Shown here piece after piece: positions 38,501 through 50,900 of a stretch of DNA of 64,000 nucleotides. The notes beneath the pieces are model-generated. The model was not told the DNA's origin. It saw only the letters and a program-made list of their open reading frames with translations, and made no database searches. Within the stretch, counting starts at the first letter, position 1, and each line of letters begins with the position of its first letter. The stretch is taken from assembly GCA_900708905.1 (NCBI GenBank), contig CAADRB010000080.1, forward strand, positions 151,405 through 215,404, in the 5' to 3' direction. Both the position numbers and the translations under genes were made by a program. The stretch comes from Hymenolepis diminuta (lineage: Eukaryota; Platyhelminthes; Cestoda; Cyclophyllidea; Hymenolepididae).

Positions 38501-41500
38501 ATCAATTCAAATGGTTCTGTCACACATTTTCACATGCCCAACCTCACACTCTTTCAGAAGCAGAAATGACACAGCAACTAGAACTCAACAAAGCTTTCGC
38601 TAAGGTAGTATTCTATTTATACATTATTGAAATAAGTTACTATGTACAATCATCCGCTTTATATGTTATGCGTTTTATAGGAGAAAGATCTTCCAATAGA
38701 ACCGGGTTATTCCGTTGCCCCTCATCACTCCGGTGTCTATCCCGTTGTTCCGCATCTCTATCGTGCCTGGAAGACAGTTTGGAATATAAACGTTACCACA
38801 ACTGAGGGATACCCCTATCTCTTTCCTGCCTCTTCTCGACGTGGCTTTAACTATATGGGAGTTCAGGTTCTCCCCCGACAAGTTTCGGGAGTGTACACCA
38901 CTACAACTCGACTTGCTACCTATCCAGGTGGGGCTGATAAACTTGATGGAATGGCTTTTGGTGGGGATCTCTTTGATACCTTCCTTTTTCGTCCTGTTAA
39001 TTTCTATATGACCCACTTTGGAAATTATGCTCAGGACAGGCTGGCATTATATGTCTTTGAGAGGTTATTCGCTTTTATTAAAGCTTGGACTCGTTTGGAA
39101 ATTAGATGGGCCCCCATATGGCTTCTTGTGGAAAAACATCTGAAATATAACCCATTGGAAAGACGGCAGTCTCCTTCCTCCCTTCCAGTTTACTCTGACC
39201 CCTGTGTTGATGCAAGACATGAAGCTATTTGGTTTCCATCTGGTTGTACGCCGGAGGGAAAACGTCTACCTAAAGCTATTATTGTTGGACCTCAAAAGAC
39301 AGGTTGGTTTTAACTTTAGACTTAAATCATCTTTTCATTTTATTCTATTCTCCTTGTTTTAGGCACAACGGCTCTGTTAGCCTTCATGGCGATGCATCCC
39401 AAGCTGCAGCCCAACAAATTTGAGACTCATGCGCCCTTTGAGGAGATACAATTTTTTAGTGATAATGATATATACAGCAAGGGAGTAGCCTTCTACAATG
39501 ATCGATTCCTTGATCCATCAAATGGGTTGAATTTCGAGAAGTCAGCAACCTACTTTGAGTCTCCACTAGCTGCTCAAAGAATGGCTACTCTTCTACCTCA
39601 TGCTAAAGTGATTGTCTTATTACGAGATCCACTGCAAAGAGCGTTGTCTTGGTATCATGTAAGATTTTGAAGTTCTTCGACTTTCTTGAGGTGGCCATTT
39701 TTGGGTGTTGATATACTACTTATTTTCTGTTTCAGCATCAAAGAGCACATAATATCCAGGCCGCGTTGAAATTTACATTCAATGAGGTTCTCAATGCCAA
39801 TACGCCAGAAATGGCCAAATTTTTCGCATCTTTGTCGGCTGAGTTGTCACCGAAGTCGGGTGTTGATGTCACCCAACTTTCGAATCAGCTTCATCAGTTG
39901 AATTTCAAATGTGTTGAACCTAGTAGATACGCTACGTATCTACGGCAATGGTTACATTACTATCGAGCTAATCAGGTGAGAAGAGATAGCAGGATAATGT
40001 CATAGATTATTAATATTTACCTTTTTTCCTCGGTCATCTACCTAGCTCTATGTCTGAAAAATTTCTATTTCATGTTCAAAGAGGAGGGATTTGAGAAACG
40101 ACTTTGGTCTTCTGAAATATGGCATCCTTCTATGAAGTGAATAGGTAAGGTTCAGGAAAAATTTACCAAAGTCGGAGGCGTAAAATTAGTCTGATGCATA
40201 CTTGGTGTGTGGCTTGTAAACCGTTTAGGTTAGTGATATTTGCATAACAAGTTCTAACGAAGATAAGGATTCTTGAGACACACTCAATAGGCGATTCGCA
40301 TTAGATAAACTTCGATCGTTGAATCAAAGAGTGCTACAACGCAAGATTTGAAAATATACATTCATTCGTCTATTATTCACACGAAAGCAGCTTTTAGTTT
40401 ACTCGCTTATCAGGCAAAACTGTTCCTGTTCATCGTGCTATATTATAGTACTTCATGTTATTCACAATTGTTTCACGTCAATCCGGCCTCGGTTTCTTTG
40501 TTTCACTGAGACAAGAAAGTGATTTCTTAATAGAAAATGTGTCAGTTTGTCCGGGTGGACGCTGTTAGAGGAAACCATATTTTTTTCTAAAAATTACAGG
40601 AATGTAACAGCCAAATAGTAGTTTGGTCAATAAAGACAACAAATAAAATTAATTGATTTGGGTTTTTCTAATACCGTAGTCGTTTTAATCTGTGCCAATC
40701 AGTTATCTTATAGTTGAAATACATGCGCATATTCCTTTTAACAAAAATGTACTACTTTTGTGAATTTTACAGATTCTTCTTATTGATGTGAACCGATTTG
40801 AGTCAAAACCCGCTGAAGTTTTACGCGATGTCCAAGAATTCTTGAATACCTCTGTCTATATCGACTATTCTCTACTCCTTTCGTAAGTTTTTTATTTATT
40901 ATCTGAACACAGATAATTAATATAGTCCAATAGGGAATGTACGAAGAAGAGTCGTATAAAATTAGAAAATATTGTATGAACATAAAATGAGTTTACCTTA
41001 CTTAAATTCTCAACTCATAAGTTAGTCTGTTATAAATAAGTGAGTATATTAGATTGCGTCATTTTCTAGTGTTCCAAAATTTAACCTAAGGGAATTGTTC
41101 CCTAGATTTACTTGTCACCTCATTTCTGTTTATTAGATCGATCTAACTGTTAAACTCACTGAAGCAAATTATTTTCCAACGCACATTCTTGATTTATTAA
41201 TAAAATTGAATCCTACTACTAACCAGTCCAGTCAAAGTCTTAATTTCACGTCCACTATACGTACACTTGAGAATCTCCCCACTAATAAACTATGGTAATA
41301 ATTAGAGACTATGTATGGCGTTCATCTTACATTTTGAATAGTAGGTATTTTTCTCTGTGCAAACTATACTGTATGATATCTCCCTTACTCTTTCGAAGTA
41401 ATACAGCTGAAGCTTTCTTAACTTTCCTAACCGCCTTTATTGGTCTCGTTATCGCCTTTGGCGGATGAATTTTATTGCAAAAAAAAGTATAATAACCGTA

Positions 41501-41871
41501 TATCATTGTAATTTAGCTAATCGGTGCGATATTTGGTGTCCGTTTGTAAACTATCCCTATGTTCACATTTGACTTGGGTTGATTTTAGGCGAAATCCAAG
41601 CAAAGGCTATTTTTGTGCAATCGATGGACCCTATCCAAAGGCTGGAAGGTTGCTGAAGCCAAATCATGACATCCCTGGACAATGGTGTCTCTCCGCTGAT
41701 AAAGGCCGGACTTACAATCACTCAGCAATCAATAATTTCACTTCAGATTCAGTCTTCGCGGAATCTAATCATGACCTTGCAAATTTACTGCTGCAATATC
41801 CATTTTGGCGATCCTCTCGCTCGACCTCAGTAATGGATCTATTTCCTCGATGGCTAAATTCTCATTTGTAA
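35532..41871 (+). CDS. NDST: heparan sulfate N-deacetylase/N-sulfotransferase
   Basis: Golgi type II membrane enzyme that removes acetyl from GlcNAc in heparan sulfate and adds sulfate from PAPS. Ten exons: 35532-36020, 36092-36734, 36804-36892, 38279-38405, 38492-38604, 38681-39302, 39363-39658, 39736-39975, 40773-40882, 41589-41871. All phases agree, giving about 1003 aa (vertebrate NDST1 is about 880). A membrane anchor (FLLLVFLVLVMLLY) follows the start. The deacetylase half has YIHIDIDDVF, HTFSHAQPH and APHHSGVYPVVPHLYRAW. The sulfotransferase half has the 5' PAPS loop GPQKTGTTALL with its catalytic Lys, EKSATYFESP, LLRDPLQRALSWYHHQRAH and the C-terminal GYFCAI. The first donor (GAG then GTGCGC) is the least certain; the nearby GTATAT donor would break the frame. 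Exon 2 carries an extra stretch of about 85 residues not in vertebrate enzymes. It is divergent from CFAP20. Which NDST type cannot be said. Confidence 0.95.
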
Positions 41872-41912
41872 TTTTTCCACTCTGATTTTATGTAAATTGA
41901 GGGATGTTTTAT

Positions 41913-41918
41913 AATAAA
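41913..41918 (+). terminator. polyadenylation signal of NDST
   Basis: AATAAA 42 nt after the NDST stop codon. Confidence 0.7.
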
Positions 41919-43290
41919 CTCGCCTTATAGTTTTTTGTTAAATATTTGGAAATGGTGGGGGTGTTTTGTTTACAATCTGTTTTCATGATTTTTAAAATCC
42001 GTACTGGAAAACAAAATGCAAGCAAAATACAATTTAGGATAGGCAGGTTAACATTTGATCTTGATAACTGCTCGATTATTCTATTTTGGTGTAGGATTTA
42101 GAAATGATAAATTTCGTGGGTAGGGTCTTACAGGGAATTTTTTTGTTCAGTCCATTTAAATAACCATCATATTTAACAAATGACTTGGACATGGGATGCA
42201 TAGCTTTCAATGTAGTATTTCCCGAGTGGAGAAGTAAGGTAAATTGGAGGATTTGAACCCTGAAACAAGGATTTCTGCATAGATTCTGATTTCATTCCTA
42301 GAAACATTATGAGTAGTTTTCAAGGTCATTTGGGAAGAAGTACAGCAGCGGTTGGCTTTTAAGTCCGTATTCATTAAACTTAATATCAGTTAAAATTAGT
42401 CTCACTGCAGAGGGAAGCGTACATCCGAATTCAAACAGTTTAAAGATCAGATGGTGATCTTTGTTGGTGTATGACAAAACTATTTTTCTTCTATTGGCCC
42501 GGACGGCATGATAATACGAGCTCTACATAAGTTAACATTCAAACAACATATTTTGATTGAGTGAAGTGACTTGTCGTTTTTCCTTAATCGCTTTCAGACT
42601 TAATTAAACGTGTGTTTCAGATATTCTGATCAATAGGTCTCCACATTGTAATACCATCATATCATTTGACACTGAGATTTAGCTAGCTAAGTTAAACACC
42701 TGTTCTCTGTCTTCTTTAATTTTGGGGTTGTGGGCGTTGCTTGAGGAGTATATACTTAATTACTTAACGGAGAGTTCAAAACAAGCTCACTCATTGTTTT
42801 AATTAATAACGAGTGGTTTTGTAGTGACCACCTTTCCTCCATTCTTCTTTTGCTCATCACTGATTATCTCTTAGTGCTAAGTCTCTTGACCTAAAAACTA
42901 TTAATAAACCTACAATAGTAGTTGGGCTCTTAACCCTTGCTTCACCTGCAGAACCATCATGTGGCCTCAAGCGGCATATTTCAATTAGCGTAATGAAACA
43001 ATTTGAGTCAGCATTGCTAGAATTCAGTTTCCTCCGACCAGTGATGTCTTCTATTTAAGTTATCCCTTTTAAATGAACTTCATAAATACCCCTTGTGTAA
43101 GCAAACAAGTGGTCCACTGCATCTACTCTAATACCATCTCTAGTTCTGGTCCCTGGTCAGTTTCCCGATAAACTTTGCTAATCACTGTTCTGTCTTCTCT
43201 TTCTATCCTGCTGTCGTAGTGAAGAATGGCTAGGGGAAAGTCAGATACCGTAGCTGCTAGCTAAATCTTCTACGTCTTCATATATATATA
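41919..43290. other. intergenic, no gene seen
   Basis: Sequence between the NDST 3' end and the second mariner. A segment at 42193-42280 (GGATGCATAGCT, then GGATTTGAACCCTG, B-box-like) loosely resembles 31985-32060 and may be another old repeat. An AT dinucleotide run adjoins the mariner. Confidence 0.5.
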
Positions 43291-43292
43291 TA

Positions 43293-44710
43293 ACACATGG
43301 ACTGAAAAGTCCCTGGCCTAACAAAGAAAATAGTTTTTTGTTTAAAATTAGCTTTATTCATCAACGTAGTCTCCATCAAGAGCAATGCAATCATTCCAGC
43401 GCCGCTCTAACATTTCAATACCANNNNNNNNNNNNNNNNNNNNNNNNNNNNNNNNNNNNNNNNNNNNNNNNNNNNNNNNNNNNNNNNNNNNNNNNNNNNN
43501 NNNNNNNNNNNNNNNNNNNNNNNNNNNNNNNNNNNNNNNNNNNNNNNNNNNNNNNNNNNNNNNNNNNNNNNNNNNNNNNNNNNNNNNNNNNNNNNNNNNN
43601 NNNNNNNNNNNNNNNNNNNNNNNNNNNNNNNNNNNNNNNNNNNNNNNNNNNNNNNNNNNNNNNNNNNNNNNNNNNNNNNNNNNNNNNNNNNNNNNNNNNN
43701 NNNNNNNNNNNNNNNNNNNNNNNNNNNNNNNNNNNNNNNNNNNNNNNNNNNNNNNNNNNNNNNNNNNNNNNNNNNNNNNNNNNNNNNNNNNNNNNNNNNN
43801 NNNNNNNNNNNNNNNNNNNNNNNNNNNNNNNNNNNNNNNNNNNNNNNNNNNNNNNNNNNNNNNNNNNNNNNNNNNNNNNNNNNNNNNNNNNNNNNNNNNN
43901 NNNNNNNNNNNNNNNNNNNNNNNNNNNNNNNNNNNNNNNNNNNNNNNNNNNNNNNNNNNNNNNNNNNNNNNNNNNNNNNNNNNNNNNNNNNNNNNNNNNN
44001 NNNNNNNNNNNNNNNNNNNNNNNNNNNNNNNNNNNNNNNNNNNNNNNNNNNNNNNNNNNNNNNNNNNNNNNNNNNNNNNNNNNNNNNNNNNNNNNNNNNN
44101 NNNNNNNNNNNNNNNNNNNNNNNNNNNNNNNNNNNNNNNNNNNNNNNNNNNNNNNNNNNNNNNNNNNNNNNNNNNNNNNNNNNNNNNNNNNNNNNNNNNN
44201 NNNNNNNNNNNNNNNNNNNNNNNNNNNNNNNNNNNNNNNNNNNNNNNNNNNNNNNNNNNNNNNNNNNNNNNNNNNNNNNNNNNNNNNNNNNNNNNNNNNN
44301 NNNNNNNNNNNNNNNNNNNNNNNGTGTTACCGCCTCATTTGGACGTCCACTGCGTTCTACATCATCGGTGTCTCTACGACCACGTTTGAAGTCAGCAAAC
44401 TAACGTTTTATTGTTGTTTCTGATGAAGCGGAGTCCCTATAACACCTTTCAAGCCATTGCTTCGCTTGAACGGTATTTTTTCCCATCAAGAAGCAGTGTA
44501 AAATTAGAACACGAAATTGTTTTTGATCCATTGTTTTGGAAATAACAAAAATAGCGTCACTCTTAGCACAATAACTCACAAACTAATGAATAGAATATCA
44601 AGGAATTTTAACAGCTGTCTTTTGAAGGTTAGTATTAACGGAAAAAAAGGTGACTGCAATAAAACTAGCGCCATCTATGTGTTAGGCCCGGGACTTTTCA
44701 GCCCATGTGT
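43293..44710 (-). mobile_element. mariner transposon interrupted by an assembly gap
   Basis: Terminal inverted repeats at 43293-43323 and 44680-44710 agree at 29 of 31 positions (ACACATGG, CTGAAAAGTCCC, GGCCTAACA). TA duplications lie at 43291-43292 and 44711-44712. The transposase is on the minus strand. Its start is at 44531 (MDQKQFRVLILHCFLMGKNT), followed by QWLERC and FADFKRGRRDTDD. Its end at 43354 reads LERRWNDCIALDGDYVDE and stop, the usual C-terminus of this mariner group. Codon 44 (44402-44400) is TAG where a conserved Trp is expected, a single G-to-A change. The middle is 900 N. The length with the gap (1418) exceeds the usual 1.3 kb, so the gap size is probably nominal. It is much better preserved than the mariner at 18.4 kb. 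Confidence 0.93.
43424..44323. other. assembly gap of 900 N
   Basis: An unbroken run of N inside the mariner. Open frames reported across it are meaningless. The round size suggests an estimated or default gap, probably because the repeat could not be assembled. Confidence 0.99.
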
Positions 44711-44862
44711 TATATTACATATAATAATAAAAGTAAAAGCCTAAATGGTGAAAAGTTACGTTCGTCTTAAGATTGATAAATATTATGGTTTGTCGTAGCA
44801 AGTAACGACTAAGACGATGTTTAACTACTTTTTTTATAATTCTGAAGAAAAAGTACAAAATG

Positions 44863-44868
44863 TTTATT
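44863..44868 (-). terminator. polyadenylation signal of the ERCC6L-like gene
   Basis: AATAAA on the minus strand, 34-39 nt past the stop. A second AATAAA (44906-44901) overlaps the stop codon itself, so the 3' UTR is very short either way. Confidence 0.6.
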
Positions 44869-44901
44869 ATTTTACGTACAACTCTTTTAAAAATTTCGTT
44901 T

Positions 44902-47900
44902 TTATTCTGCAAAACTGTCTTCGATAATTTCTACAGAGTTTGGGAGAAAATCCTCAGAAAACTTTTCATCGGTTTCCTCCTGATCACTCGAGTTTGAATC
45001 CTCATTGCAGGAATCTTCAATCACGATCACGTCTTCCTTGCATTTCTCATTTTCTTTATTACTCTCTTGACTCTCGGCACCTCCCAAATAGATCCCCGAA
45101 GTAGCCAAACTCTAAAACACGAAAAAAGACATAAATAAATCAGTAATCACTGGTCTGGGTACAAAGTAGACCAAGGCTACCTTTCTGAGAGAGCGGAGAG
45201 GACTAGATTGTTCAATTTCTTCATCATCAACAGTTTGAATCAAATCAAGATTTATTAGATCAGGCGCCTCAAGATTAGACCTTTCAGATGGAACTGCGAA
45301 TGGCCGTACAAATTCATCTTCTCCACTCCTGACACTTGATCCTGATTGTCTGGGTGAATCTATAACATTACCAGATAATCTGGAAATATCTCTCGATTTC
45401 CTTGACACGGAAGCATCAAAATCAGAAGTCCCTGAATCCTTCTTCGCATCTGATCTTATTGACAAACCTCCTAGAGACTCTTCAATGCTGGAATCCTGAA
45501 CAAAAGATACAAACGAAGTCCGACGGTTTGATGTTTCACCAGACACTTTGGAGACATTGTTCTCATCAGTCGTAGATGCCCTGGCTGAGTGAACATCTCC
45601 CAAGGAACGAACCTGAGATGCAGATTCTGAGTCCTTCCTCTTATTCGTTGCCTGTAAAACCCCTTCTAAAGATACTTCATCAAATCTGGCATGCTGACTT
45701 GGAGAAATAGATGAAGCAACACGACCTGAATCTTTCTTTCTATCTTTCACTGGTAAAGAATCATTATATCTCGAATTATTACTTGGAGACAAAGATGAAG
45801 CAGTACAAGCTGACATTTCACTGGATGTTCTAGAACCATCATTCTTTGTGGATTTTTGAGATGAGGGATGTCCAAAAGAACCACTTGTGGGTATTGATGA
45901 TGATTGAGGTGACGTCAGAAGTGTACTTGCTTTGACAAAACTACCACCTAGTCTCGGAGCATTGAACATGGGTCTTTGAGAATCGGCTTTCGAGGGAGCA
46001 AATATTTCACCAGCAGGTCGATTGTAATTTGGTTTAATAGCTGTATGGGCTTGCTCTTGCAGTCTTTTCGATGAAGCAAAGTCCTTGGCAGCTTCCAAAC
46101 TTACAGCCGCTTCACCCAACCGCAGTTGAGCTTCTGCAAAGCATACATCCGCATCAGTCATCGGCATAGGAGAACTTGGATCATCAATGCTAGACTCGAC
46201 TCGAGTGAAAAGTAAGTCGTGATCGGAGATATCAAACACCAGCTCCTTCATTGATAGAATAAATTGCAGGTGGGATTCCAGCTCAGGGTAGGTTTTGCGT
46301 TTAGCTGAACCATGAATTTTGGCGAGCTGGTGTTGTGTCTTAGAGAATCGTGGGTTCTCATCTAAAGTAAATAGTTCGACCAACTCCTGACGAGTGAAGT
46401 ACCGATAGGGATCACTATGATCAATATCGGTTTTACGATCAGCAGCAGCTCGGTCGATAGTCTGACGAATTATGGAGCTCTTGAAGACCTGTCGACGGTA
46501 GATCTTCTCTTCAACGGTGGCGCAAGTGATAAGACGATAGACAACCACATTAGAACGCTGACCGATTCGATAAACACGATCTACCGCTTGAGCGTCAATC
46601 GACGGATTCCAGGAAGGATCAAGAATGATCACTCGATCAGCTGCCGTGATGGTTAAACCGACACCACCAACCTGAAAAAGAAAACAGATTTGATTCGTAT
46701 ATACCTAGTTGTAATACGATACATTTGACAGCATCTACCAAGATTAATATAACCAAATGCTATAAAACTCCTTAATTCCACTAAAGAAGGCGTAAGCACT
46801 ATTTGACTTGGATAAGGAAGTATCCTGGAGCTGCATTATGAACAGAATTAGACTGTGCGGTTGGCTATCTACGTAGTTAGGTGTATACCGATGGGCATTG
46901 ATCCTGTGGCCTCCGACTTAGCAGATGACCACTACGCAACTGAAAACGAATATTTTCAACACTAATGAAGTAATTAAGGGGAAGGTCACATTAATCGTGG
47001 AAGCACTGATCATAATAGAGCCAACTTCGTAAGACTGAGCTACTTCGGAGTCTATTTGAAAATGACTGATAATATAAGCTAAGTAAAGACTATCCGAAAC
47101 CAAAACCACGGTATCCACTTAGTGATTATTTCGAAGTCTCACCAAAGCATAGCTAATTTACGGAAACACTGGTGCGCATAGCATCAAGCAGCGTCCAAAT
47201 GTCTTATCCGTGGATAATCAAGACGAGGAATTCACATTATTATGTCGAAGAAGGAACAGTGGCGTTGAAGATCACTTTTGGGTCCCCATCACAACCAAAT
47301 GACAATACTTTGATCCAAATAAATGTGCCACTAAAGTTGATGAAGAAGCTTCCAAATTGTTTCAGGTAGATATTGTGGAAGTTGATAGAGGTAAATTGGA
47401 TAAAAGGATGTATTTAGGTCTCCATATCCTTGATCATCCTACATAACCTTACAGCCGGACATCAGTTCTCTTACTAGTACGAAATATTGAAATGCAACCT
47501 CAATTAGACTTACTTCCTAATATACTACAGTAGGCATCGCATTTATGTCTTACCTGAGTAGTAAGAAGCATAACATTATAGCTTAGATCTTCAGCAAACC
47601 GGTTCAACACTTCATTTCTCTCCTCAAGTTTCTTCAATCTTCCATCTAATCGAAGAATCTTATGCTTTGGTAGCTCACGTGGCCGACTAGGTTCTTTATT
47701 TATCCCCAGAATCGCCGCTTCAGTCATATCAAGTAGGCGCAAAGATTGTGAGAAAATTAGCGTCCGATGAGCAGACTTTCCAGTCCCCAGCGACTCAACC
47801 TGGAATTGTTCAAGCAATCGTACAGTGAAATCAATCTTTCCAGACTCCTCCAAAAGAGTCGTATAGGAGGGGACTTGTATGTCAGATCCGGGGAGAGTTT

Positions 47901-50900
47901 TTGAGACATCCAGACCCAAATTAGCACACTGTTCCGTCGAGAGAAGTCGCGGATGATCACAAAGTTTTTTGAGGATAGTCAGTTCCACAAGAGGAGAACG
48001 GGTAGTATTACCAAACAGCAGACCCTTCACATGTTCCAGCTTTAGGAAATTACGATAGATAGTCTCTTGGAGATTACTCAAATATAACCACACAACAAAT
48101 TCATTTTTCTGGGGCATTTTTTGCTTGGCTTGCACAGAGAGTGTGTCCTGTTTCGTCCGACGGAGGATAAACGGCGCAATCATCTTATTCAACGAATCCG
48201 CCATTAAGTTTCCATGGAGACGCTCGGCATTAGAAGCATCCCGTTCCCGTGAGCGAAGAATGGGTTTTCCATACTGGAGCATGAAAGTTTGTTGACCTCC
48301 AAGTAGGCGTCCAGAATGAGTGAAATCAAGGAGGGACCAAAGTTCACGAAGGCTGTTCTGAATAGCAGTACCGGTTAGAAGAAGGCGATGCTTACAATCT
48401 AGATGACGAACAGCTTGAGAGATCTTTGCAGAGGGGTTTTTGATACGATGAGCCTCATCTAAGATGACATAGTCGTAGGCGAAAGTCTGGGTGTAGGACT
48501 GCTCGCGATTTGAGGACAGCCAACCAGTAGATTCCACGCTTTGTCGAGAGGCGATTTCTTCAGCTCCGCTTGTGAACATGTTGTAGGAGGTGAGAAGGAT
48601 ACCCCCACGACTTTGAAGGCTGGCAAGAGCCCGTTGACGCGCCTTCTTGGTCATCTCGTAGTAGGTGTAGAGGCGAAGGGATGGCGACCACTTCTCGAAT
48701 TCTGACTGCCAGGTCTGCATAACTGAGACGGGAGCGAGAATAATTGCTGTATGAGGCATTTTCCTTTTCGCTCCTTCTTCCTCGTCGCATAGGAAATATC
48801 CTGTTAGAAAGGCGATGGTCTGATAAGGGGAAAAAAACAAATTAAATACTAATCGATCACATAACGATCTCAATTAGTAAATGCTATGTATATGCTAAGT
48901 TTCACTCGCTTTCCGCCAACGTTTGTTTCCTTTCCCTCTATATGCCAATTCCTTTTCCAACACCCTTCTATTTTCCTCATTCCTCAACGTGCGTCCGATG
49001 AAGCCGTGATCAATTCAACCTTTGGAATTCCAATGTTGAAAAAGGCTGCGCCTCATGTTTCCTTCTGGGAAGACCATTAATTTTAGTAAGCTTAACTTGG
49101 TTGAGCTCCTAAAATAGCTTCGCTAACGAGATTTGGCGCTTATTTAAAATCTTTTTCCCTCTTCTCCCCTTTTGCTTCCTCTCTCGCTTAATGTTCATCT
49201 TTCTATCTTTAACACTATACAGTCGTTTACGTCCATTCATTCAATCTTATAAATAATAAACCATTATATAGACCTCGCTTTCAATACAGTAACTGAATTA
49301 AGAGGTATACCTGCAAAGTTTTGCCAAGACCCATATCATCAGCGAGGATACCACCGGGAGCAGTTTTGTGAAGATTCCAGAGCCAGGCCACGCCATCTTT
49401 CTGGTAGGGATATAACTTTTCATACAACCTGGTTGGAAGGTAGAAGCTGTCAGACACTTCGGTCATATTGGCTCCAGGAGAGAACTTCTTTTCAGCTATT
49501 GAAAGGTTGGCTGTACTACGAATCAAAACGTCAACGTCATCCTGAAAGAAATGACATGTGAAAGGTTTTAATAGGTAATCCAAATGTTATGCAAAATTCA
49601 AATGTAATCTTGCATTGTATAACTTGAATAGCGATAAAAGTTAATCATTTATATTACAAAAGACAAACCTTAAGATACAAGCACACTTCTAAATTTATAT
49701 CACCAGATTAATACCTCGATCTCTTTAGTGTGTAACCCTAGATGAAGGACAAAGATGAAAAAAATTATTCTCGAATATGAATCCAGAAAGGACATCATTT
49801 CTATCAATACTAGAAATGGAGCCATAAGTTCTCGACCAGCTGAATTTAAGAACAACAGAAGCGTAAGAGTAAGCACATTTCGTATTGACGGCTTCCAATA
49901 TATTGGATTTCAAAAATCTCTGTGAGGAAAATAGAGGAAACAAACAAACAAATGATTAAATAAGCACTTTAACTGATTAGTAAGTCAATAATTAACAAAA
50001 AATAACAAACACCACCTAAGGGCTCTGTAGCTTTGAATAATAGCACACGCACGATCATTGGTTCTTTTGACTTTGAGTAAATAGAGATATACATTTCTTT
50101 AAATTATAACTGTATGATTACGAAATACAAATGGATGTAAGGCCTTGTTCATAAAAACCACCATCCATTGCAATTTTACCAAAAATCCCCAGTCGACATA
50201 AATGCACTCAAATAAAGCGAACCACGACGATAATAGGAAATAAAGAGATACCATTAGCGAAAGAATTCTTCAATTTTCTAGGCTAAATTCGCATTTTCGA
50301 TTCCCTCTTAGATAAACATTAACAGATGAAACTGTCAATAAAGCTCACCGTTTCAATAGTATGTGCACAAATCATTCATACAGTTTAGGAGAAATCCCCT
50401 CCCTTTCACACCTCCCCCCCCCCCCNCCCCTCTATTTATAAAGCTCTCTGTAAGTAGTAGATAGAAAATATAGGGTTTGCCATCCGAATGAATTCAGCAG
50501 AATTAAAAGAACTATTTAAGAAATTTCATGATTACCGCATCATCACCATCCTCTTGCTTCTTTCTCTCCTCCTCTTCATCCATCAGTTCTCGCAGCCGTC
50601 CAATTCTTCTTTTCAGCTTGTCACTTGGACACAATTTATCAGCTTTAAGTAGAAGACCAAGTGTGCCCTGATAGTCTTTATTCTGAAAAAGCACTCGAGC
50701 CTGTTTTTCAAGATGGGCAGATTCCTCACTGGCAAATTCGACGGAGGGAACTAAGGTAGAAGACTTCGGGGTCGGATGTTGAGTGGAAGGAGAGGAAGAG
50801 GTAATCATAACTTGAAGCCTCTCAATCCGTCTTGCAGTTTTAGGGTTGGGATCGATACTGTAGGCACAAACTAATTCCTCCAGACACTCCTGTAATCGAC

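Noticed and set aside
42193..42280. Possible tRNA gene from a B-box-like GGATTTGAACCCTG
   Set aside because: No cloverleaf could be folded around it and the A box is poor; more likely an old repeat.
43338..44423. Two long plus-strand open frames of over 330 codons
   Set aside because: They consist almost wholly of N.
49725..49943. 72-codon minus frame with a CAG acceptor between ERCC6L exons
   Set aside because: In the phase-0 frame it runs into a stop before a donor. Joining 50536 directly to 49541 gives a smooth acidic junction and the helicase frame.
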